From: Gaeumannomyces sp. JS-464
Lineage: Eukaryota > Ascomycota > Sordariomycetes > Magnaporthales > Magnaporthaceae
Length of the DNA: 64,000 nt
NCBI GenBank assembly: GCA_002197995.1
Contig: NGZR01000001.1
Coordinates: forward strand, 1,116,001 to 1,180,000
Direction of reading: 5' to 3'
Part shown: positions 57,072 through 64,000 of the stretch, piece by piece
Numbering within the stretch: position 1 is the first letter of the stretch
Layout: the number at the start of each line of letters is the position of its first letter
Notes under the pieces: model-generated
Told to the model about the DNA's origin: nothing
Database searches by the model: none
What the model saw: only the letters and a program-made list of their open reading frames with translations
Position numbers and translations under genes: made by a program

Positions 57072-58758
57072 TTACCCTTCAATGCAAAACCTCCTAACAA
57101 CATCTACTAACCTCCGTCTCGTCGTCTTGCTATCAAATACCTGCCCATGATGAAAGTCCGGAAACCACAACACATTTAACCCATCGCCCTTCCAGTCTCC
57201 ATCTTTCCAGCCTTCGTCCCCCCAGCCCCCACTCGACAGAATCCAGTCATCCCCGCCTGTTATATACGCCCCAATGACCTTAGTGTTAACGATCAGGTCG
57301 GCGCCGCCAAGGGTCACAGTTACACGATGGCCCTTTATATCTTCCTTCCATAAAATATTATCGGCCCAGAAAAAGCGTCGAAAGAGGGTGTGAGCGACGC
57401 CTATATCCTTAGAGCCGAAGTACCAAAGCAGGTATTCATTGGCGGTGGTTGGCTTCCGGTAAATCTGCGTTAAAGAGGTTAGCAGAGATGATAAGTGGGA
57501 AGACGAGGAAGACTTTACAAAATTGTACGCGACATCGGGAAGATGTAGCAGAAAGGCCACTGGGTCAATAAATAGCATCGGTCCGATTTTGGGCGCGACC
57601 TTCGGTGTATGAAGGAGATGCGCTGCCACAACGCTTCCGTAACTTGGTAAATATTATCAGTGCTTGCGAATCACCATGAACGGGAAGCATGAGAGGGATA
57701 CCCACGAATGTGACACCAGCACGAACTTTTCCCACCCGTGCGCCTCCAATATGCGACGCACCTCGTTGCCTATCTTGTTTTGCGACATTGCCTCTCCAGT
57801 TATGCGGGAGCTTACGGGCATGATCTCCAAAGCGATAATTCCCACCTGTCCATCGGACAAATGCCCACCGTCGTTGGCATTTAATTCGGCCAGGAAGTTT
57901 ATGTATGGGTAGAGTCCAACACCGATACCGTGGATAAAGAGGATTGGGAGTCTTGTTTTGGAGGTGTGTGGCCGGTGCCAGTAAGTCAGACTCCGTGCAG
58001 GGGAGGAATGACCACCGAAGAGGGTAAGAGGGCGTAAAGGGAAGACGACAAGAAACGATGTGTGGTGGAAGTCGAAAGAGTGGTAGCGCAGGTAGCCGGA
58101 CGCCAGTGTGTCGACAATAAACACGCACTATAGAATAGAATGAATTAGTAGCTGGTTTTTGTTGCAAGGGAACGACTACAAGCGCATTTCCTCGTTTTCA
58201 CTTAATTACCAGATACCATGTCAAGCTCCGGTGTAACATTTCGACCTTGTCGAGTGTCAATCTCAGGCACTTTGAGTAACCGCGCCCGGGCTCGAACTTC
58301 CTCCCCAGCAACTTCTCCATCTCGCTGGCATACTCCTCCAGCTCCTGGTCGTTTTCCGGGTCAGGGTCTCCCGTGTTCAAGAAAGCCCATCGGAAGAAGT
58401 CCTTAACGTTCTCCCTCTTAATCTCGGCCGCCGGCGCATCCCGGAACCATTTCGTCAGATAGCGTTCCGGGTCTGGAATGTTATCGTGGCAGCGACGGAA
58501 CAATTTCCGGCGATCTCTACGGCAGAGAGGCGTGGGATGTGTCGTGGCTGTCTGGAGGTGGAGGCTGAGCGGAAGGTAGACGACGAGGTAGAAGGCAGCC
58601 TCGAGCGCGAGCCATATTTCTAGTATTTGGGGGATATGGAAGCGAGGATAAACGAGCCATCTGACGAGAGAATAGAAAATGCTTAAGGGCGCGACCAGGT
58701 GCAGGATGAAGATGCTTGTCCGGATGAAAATGTAGTCCCAGAGGGATGTTAATGCCAT
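57072..58758 (-). CDS. Membrane-anchored alpha/beta hydrolase
   Basis: 513 aa in three exons: 58758-58210, 58127-57706 and 57642-57072, with introns of 82 and 63 bp (GTAATT...TATAG, GTGGGT...CCAAG). The N-terminus has hydrophobic segments (IFILHLVAPLSIFYSLVRWL; AFYLVVYLPLSL) that should anchor it in a membrane. The hydrolase domain shows LPILFIHGIGVGLYPYINFL (oxyanion HG) and the nucleophile elbow VLVSH-S-Y-G-S, whose Ser codon is split by intron 2. It ends with FPDFHHGQVFDSKTTRRRLV, a candidate for the catalytic His. All frames and splice phases agree without correction. Substrate unknown. A rearranged partial copy lies 2 kb away in the opposite orientation. Confidence 0.8.
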
Positions 58759-59704
58759 GGCGAATGGCTGTCAATGCCGTGGAGGAGTTCGAGTAGCGCG
58801 ACGGAGCGATGTCCAGGGCCTCTTTATTAACCGACGGTGCCTTTCCGTTGAATCGACTAGAGCACTACACGTGCACCATCCTAGAAATACGTTGAGAAGG
58901 GGAATAATTTGACATGTGAACGGTCAAAATATAAGATGACGGCGCGTTAGCGACACACCATGGGCCTCGGCATGGAGGATAGATTGGCCCCATCGTAACT
59001 AGCATATCTGGGGGTGGGCGTTCTCCGCACTTCCCAGCCATGGTTGCAAAATTTCCACATGCGCGTCTGGGTTGTCGTATACCTGTCCAGGGTTTCGAGT
59101 GAGCACAATGGCTGGCCAACCATTATGGGATGAGCCAGAGGCAGCACCAGATCTGATGTTCCTTGCCTGCAAAAACAGCGACGTTAAACCACAGGTTTGC
59201 AATCCAGGGAGATTTTTGTTGTGGGGCGTTTACAAATGGCCGGGAGATAAGTCGATATTACAGGGGCCTGGTCAACCCAGGAACGGAAAGTTTTTTTTTT
59301 TTTCGCTGTGGGTATTCCAAGTGATTAGCATGTGCGTGCGTTTACTGGGAATAAACATGTAGAGCTGCATAGGATACCGATCAGGTAGTGTGCAGCGGCT
59401 TGCGCCAGGTCGTATATTGCAGCACCGGGTGTTACAGGACGGCGCGCGGGAGGTACGTACCGGACTGCAGCCGGCACGGATACACAAAAGGAAGGACCTG
59501 CACAAGGAGGGACACGGACTTCCCCACAACGGAAGTCCGCTGCGGGGAAACAGCGACGTCGCAGCGAACCCTTCCAATGTCGCTGCCATTTTGCAGCGAG
59601 GTCTATTTGAAACACGCCAAAACCGCCAGGTAAGGACAGGAAAGGAATCTCCATCAAAGCACAATAAACTCTTCCTAAATCTTTAGTGCATAGTGCTTGC
59701 CCAA
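58759..59704. other. Intergenic between hydrolase and its partial copy
   Basis: Upstream region of the hydrolase gene, with short frames on both strands and a T run at 59290-59303. No domain was recognised. Confidence 0.45.
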
Positions 59705-60130
59705 CCGGCCTATAAACTTCCTGGCCGAATTAAAGGCTAACGACGGTGGGCATTTGTCCGATGGACAGGTGGGAATCATCGCTTTGGGGATTATGCCCGT
59801 AAGCTCCCGCATAACTGGAAAGGCAATGTCGCAAAACAAAATAGGCAACGAGGTGCATCGCATATTGGAGGCGCACAGGTGGGAAAAGTTCGTGCTGGTG
59901 AAAGGTTAGTGGATGTTATTAGGAGGTTTTCCATTAAAGGGTAACTTTGCTGTATATGGTCCTAGGAGGAGTCGGGAGGCAACCCATGCCATGTGACCAC
60001 CTTCCCTTTATTCATCAGAGATGCAAACGGATTCCCCGGCGATGGGACTCGGATAGAGATGACGATGCGCAGGGCAAATAGCCAAATGTTTAAGCCGGAC
60101 GCTCTTTCTGGAGACAGATTAGGAGCCTCA
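59705..60130 (+). pseudogene. Rearranged partial copy of the alpha/beta hydrolase gene
   Basis: 59712-59900 repeats part of hydrolase exon 2 (INFLAELKANDGGHLSDGQV, then GNEVHRILEAHRWEKFVLV). It then jumps into the last bases of exon 3 (GGTTAGTGGATGTTATTAGG against GGTTAGTAGATGTTGTTAGG) and carries on into the 3' flank to about 60130, with one further small deletion. The second intron, nearly all of exon 3 and the active-site Ser are missing. Orientation is opposite to the parent gene. Confidence 0.85.
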
Positions 60131-60131
60131 A

Positions 60132-60134
60132 CAT

Positions 60135-60165
<31 letters not shown>

Positions 60166-60180
60166 AAAAAAAAAAAAAAA
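60132..60180. repeat. CA microsatellite followed by poly(A)
   Basis: About ten CA units, then 27 A bases. It begins exactly where similarity to the hydrolase 3' flank stops, so it marks the breakpoint of the duplicated segment. Confidence 0.9.
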
Positions 60181-60273
60181 GAAACTCGTTCCTCTTATTT
60201 GTGGAGGGTGGGAATTAGCCATATGGCACTCGAGTCGTCCGCGGCATCGGGGGCCATGGTGTCAGAAACCCCC

Positions 60274-63200
60274 TCAAATGAGGCGGCTTTCCATCTCCGT
60301 GTCGTCCGGGGTCCAGTCGCTCAGAATGTCCCGCAGGTCGCTGAACCGGACCGGCTTCGTCAGGTAGAGGTTGACTCCGCTGGAGAAGGCATCCTGTTGA
60401 CTGGTAGCAGAACCTAGACCGGTCAAGGCGATGATCATGGCGGGCTTCTGCCGTCGGTCGCGTTCCAGCCTCCTGATTTCTCGCGTGGCCTCAATCCCGT
60501 CCATGACCGGCATTGAGACGTCTACCGTGCTGGTTAAGGATACTTGCACCACCCTGTGTGTCGAGACGGGACGGGTTTTGCTTACCCATGAACACAATGT
60601 CATAAAGCTTCTGCGCGTTCTGGAACGCCCGCAACGCCTCGAGGCCGTTTGCCGCCGTGTCGCACGGGTAGCGATCCTACTCACCAACGCGTAGAGAAGC
60701 TGCATCAACGTCAGCCACATACCGGTCATTTACGGACCAAACGAAAAGCGCCGCGATGCCCTTAGGTACCTGTAGGTTGATCTTGTTGTCGTCGACCAAA
60801 AGCAGCATGGGCTTTCGCTTCTCGGGATGGTTGGTCCCCACAGCGGGCGCCGGCAATTCATCTGCTCTGGAAGCCGCGGGGGGCACATATTCGTCTTGCG
60901 CATGAGAGCGCCGAAAGAGACTCTGCGGAGAAGCCAGGGCTTCGTTCGGAAGCCCGGGAGAAAACGGTCGCGGTGCGTGTGGAGTATTGACGACACAATA
61001 CGCGAGGGCCTTGGCAAGCTTGTGAGGACCGCATCTGCGCTAGACGGATTAGCATCGCCAAATCCAACGCTACGATATCAATGCTGCAAACCAAGATCTA
61101 GAAGCACGGGTAGCTAGGAACGACGCACGGCTCGGAGACAAAGTGGACAAGTCCGTTGTTGGTGCCTTGACCATCCTGCATCATGCTGCGGCAGTGCTCA
61201 CGATGCAGGGCTTCGTAGGAGCAGAGCACAATGGTGGGGATTCCGCTGGCTGCCACACGGCGAGCATGTTGCCTGTATCTCGTATTAGTGCGATAGGGAC
61301 AAGGATTCAAGACAGGAGGAAGGTAACGGCGGGTTTCTCTTACTCGTTCGCAACATAAACATCAGGAGGTGAAGATCCCCATGTTTGCGGTGCTGAGACC
61401 TCCATATCAAACCAGTGCTTGGCCATGGCGATGAGCGACGTTCGGAGAGGTGGGGCGGGCTCTGGCCCCACTTTCCCATCATCTGCACGTCTTTCGGGAG
61501 TAGCCGGGTTAACATCAAAGCCCAGGAGGCCCATGGTGAGTCCGGTGGTCTTTTTCTTGGTCGCTTGAATGATATTTCCATCCTCCCGGGTGAGGGGGAG
61601 ACGATCGGCGGATAGTGCTTGGTTCAAGGTGAGTGTCACCACCACTTCGGTCCCGACGCCTTGCTCACTCGTGATGTCGATTGTGCCCCCGAGAGAGCCC
61701 ACAAGCTGCTGCACGATGCTGAGGCCCAGTCCGGTTCCCTGATTCATGGGATTCTCCTGAGTGAATGGCGTAAACAGGCCGCCGTGTAGGTACTCCTGTG
61801 ATATCCCTCTTCCGGAATCGCTGACGGTGATCGTTATGACGGACTGGTCTGGTTTGGATTGTGTGGAATCGATGTCTTGGGCTTGAAGGGAGACCTTGAT
61901 CCAGCCTCTGCTGGTGTACTTGAGAGCATTGCCGAAGAGATTCATCAGAATCCGCCTCAACGCTCCGGACTGCGTGTTGAACGTCCAATTTGGTCTCCAG
62001 CCGATGTCCACAGCCACTTCGACCCGCTCCTTGGTCAATCCAGGCCGGTTCGAAACTGCACCGCCGTCATCCGGCCCCGTCGTGCTACGTTTCCGTTTGG
62101 CTTCGGAGTGGAGGCTGGTCGCTCCGTCGGCCACCACGAGCGACGATTGGCCGTGAAACTCGTGACCTGCGAACATGGAGTCGATGACGTCCTCGGCGAG
62201 GACGCTGAGGTCGACGTCGATGGTCAAGCCCGACCCTTGTGCGCCGGTCCGCCGTCCGCCGGGCTCGGGTTTCGACCTCCTAATCCGGTCGGATCTGACG
62301 AAGGTGTTGATCTTTGTAAAATCCAGCACATGTTGGATGGTGTCGAGAAGCGTCCTCCCGCATCGCTCAATGGTGTCGATCATGCCGTGCTGGAACGAGT
62401 TGATCGTTGTATCCTGAAGAAACTCGACCGATGCGAGGATGCCGTGGAGCGGCGAGCGAAGCTCGTGGCTGATGGACGAGATAAAGTCCGACTTGGCCCT
62501 ATCCGCGTTTACCGCATCCAACCGGGCAACTTCGGCCATGATGCTGTTTCCAAAGGCGGCGAGATAGTTCAAATCTTCTGTGTGGGTGAGCACGCGCGGG
62601 GTCTGCTGACCAATCCAGAAAAAGCTCCCGGCGAACCATCTGTCCCTGTGCGAATCCCACAGCGGAATAAAGGCTATACTTCTCGCGCCAGGAAGCATCC
62701 GAAGCAGGATCTTTGCCTCCCTATGTTCGGCGACTTCCTCGGGAAGCCGTTCTCGCGTCTCGGAATATCTGTATTCGGCGCCTGCTTCGTCTTCTGGCGC
62801 GTGGCCGGGGCTGCCGGCGGGGGGCATGACTCGGCTTCTCTCGCCCGACTGGAAGACGTGTCCGTTGGGATACTTGCGAAGAAGGGTCTCGAGAAATGCT
62901 TCCGCAGGCGGAACCACTGGAGTTGTATCGCCATGCATGCTGGAGTGTTTGCCCGTCCGAAAGCCCAGCACTCCGCACGTCTTTTGCTCAACGCCGCGTT
63001 TTCCAGTCGGTGTCTCCTCTGGCAGTTGCAGCGCGTGGTCGTTGTCACCGGTGCTTACATCTGATGACTCCGTATCACCGGTCGCGCTCCGGGGGGGCTC
63101 CCTTTCCGTGTGGGGCACATCGGACTCTAGTACTTGTAAGATCACCAGTGTCAAACTTCTAGGGCGGAGTGTTCTGGCGACCCACCGATTTCTCGTCCGC

Positions 63201-64000
63201 GTGTATGAATATTGGCATCTAGGAAGATAGCCCCGTCAACCTCGATGCACTCCTGGATAATGTTGCTGGCACGTGAAAACATCTCCTTGACGCTTTGGGA
63301 TACAAGCCTGTCCCGTAGGTCCAGAGTAAATGTTGCCACGCTCTGCCCGCTGCGTAGGGGAGAAGGACTGTCGGCTGTCGCCGGAACGGCCGTCTTCGGT
63401 GGTTGCTGAGGCGGGAATTCCTTGCTTCCGGGCCTCGAGGCGGCGGAAGTCCCACCGCAGTCCCCCTGGACTGTGGGGACCCAAGGCGTGTCGACGGTGC
63501 AACCGGTTGTTTTCACTAGAGTGGTCGTAGATGGCCTCGCATGACTACCGGGCGATGTAGATGGAATTGGGACCTGGGCATCCATAGTCCGTTCGGGGAT
63601 ATGTGTCTTTGGCGCAATGGCAATGGACCCACACCATACTCCTCTCTCTTCTTGTTGTCCCCTTCAGTGCCGTCTTCCGGCACGTCCCGTCGGCGAGGTT
63701 TGGTGCTTCCAAGTTCGAGCCACCAGTCGCCCAGGTCAGTGCCGCCTTCCATGAAAACCCCGAGGCCTTTGACCATCTTCTCGGTGCGCCGATGCCCTTC
63801 GTTAGATCTCGTCATCTCCAGGTGTGCCATGATCGCATGTGACATATCGCACAAGAACTCTGTTTCAGTGCTGCCGAGTCCCTCCCTTGGCCTATCATCC
63901 ATGACGGACAGAGTTCCGATGTTGAATCCCGATCTGGTGCTGATGGGCATTGCGGCGTAGAATCGTAGGGACGGATGCCTCGCGACAAAGGACTGATCCT
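60274..64000 (-). CDS. Hybrid histidine kinase (GAF-HisKA-HATPase-REC), 5' end outside window
   Basis: Two-component hybrid sensor, cut by the right edge. The visible N-terminal part is GAF-like (GFNIGTLSVMDD). Then come a linker, HisKA with the phospho-His (SISHELRSPLHGILAS), the ATPase domain (LMNLFGNALKYT, DSGRGIS, GTGLGLS), and a receiver (MLLLVDDNKINLQ, FMDVSMPVMDG phospho-Asp, LTKPVRF Lys). Downstream of 61344 the exons are 61272-61129, 61034-60770, 60699-60586 and 60521-60274, with introns of 64-94 bp. One-base breaks lie near 63575-63585, 63160-63175 and 60690; one base at each makes the frame agree with the splice phases. Kinases of this type sense stress or light signals and feed the HOG-type phosphorelay; the input here is unknown. 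Confidence 0.85.

Overview
The window is nuclear DNA of a filamentous ascomycete, probably a Sordariomycete (Hypocreales-like). Short GT-AG introns of 60-140 bp interrupt GC-rich genes. The gene set includes fungal HNH, Fta2-like and PD-(D/E)XK-like families, a hybrid histidine kinase and an Ayg1-like hydrolase. The transposon island carries the C-to-T / G-to-A decay expected of repeat-induced point mutation (RIP). The species cannot be fixed from sequence alone.

Layout. 1-33.4 kb is a gene-bearing arm: HNH-domain gene; FHA plus protein kinase plus KilA-N/APSES-like gene; a coiled fungal hypothetical; a KduD-like short-chain dehydrogenase; a class 3 lipase; glucosamine-6-phosphate N-acetyltransferase (GNA1); a PD-(D/E)XK-like gene; an Fta2-like gene; a fungal hypothetical; an Ayg1-like hydrolase; a GH43 glycosidase; and a single-pass membrane protein with a Q/H/P-rich tail. 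35.3-54.9 kb is a nested transposon island: a LINE 3' fragment, a near-complete Tad1-like LINE (LINE-A, + strand), a RIP-ruined Ty3/gypsy chromovirus with both LTRs (42209-51107), a 5'-truncated inverted LINE (LINE-B) holding a 138-bp MITE-like insert, and the remnant of an older gypsy element that LINE-B entered. 57-64 kb returns to genes: a membrane-anchored alpha/beta hydrolase, a rearranged inverted partial copy of it, and a GAF-containing hybrid histidine kinase that runs off the right edge.

The genes do not form an evident biosynthetic cluster. Two sequence-wide signals matter more. First, at least ten genes are broken by isolated one-base frame shifts, mostly deletions in short homopolymers; restoring one base at each makes total lengths divisible by three and agrees with splice phases. 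This looks like consensus indel error, though real decay is possible. GNA1, the Fta2-like gene and the alpha/beta hydrolase need no correction. Second, Trp-to-stop TGG->TAG changes in two genes and the decay of the chromovirus fit RIP at CpA. The RIP is polar: the 5' LTR is nearly clean, while the interior, the 3' LTR and the adjoining part of LINE-B are heavily altered.

The most novel candidates are a long, same-frame antisense coding remnant between the chromodomain and 3' LTR of the chromovirus, a 19-unit hexapeptide repeat inside its pol, and the small MITE-like element whose empty site is preserved in LINE-A.
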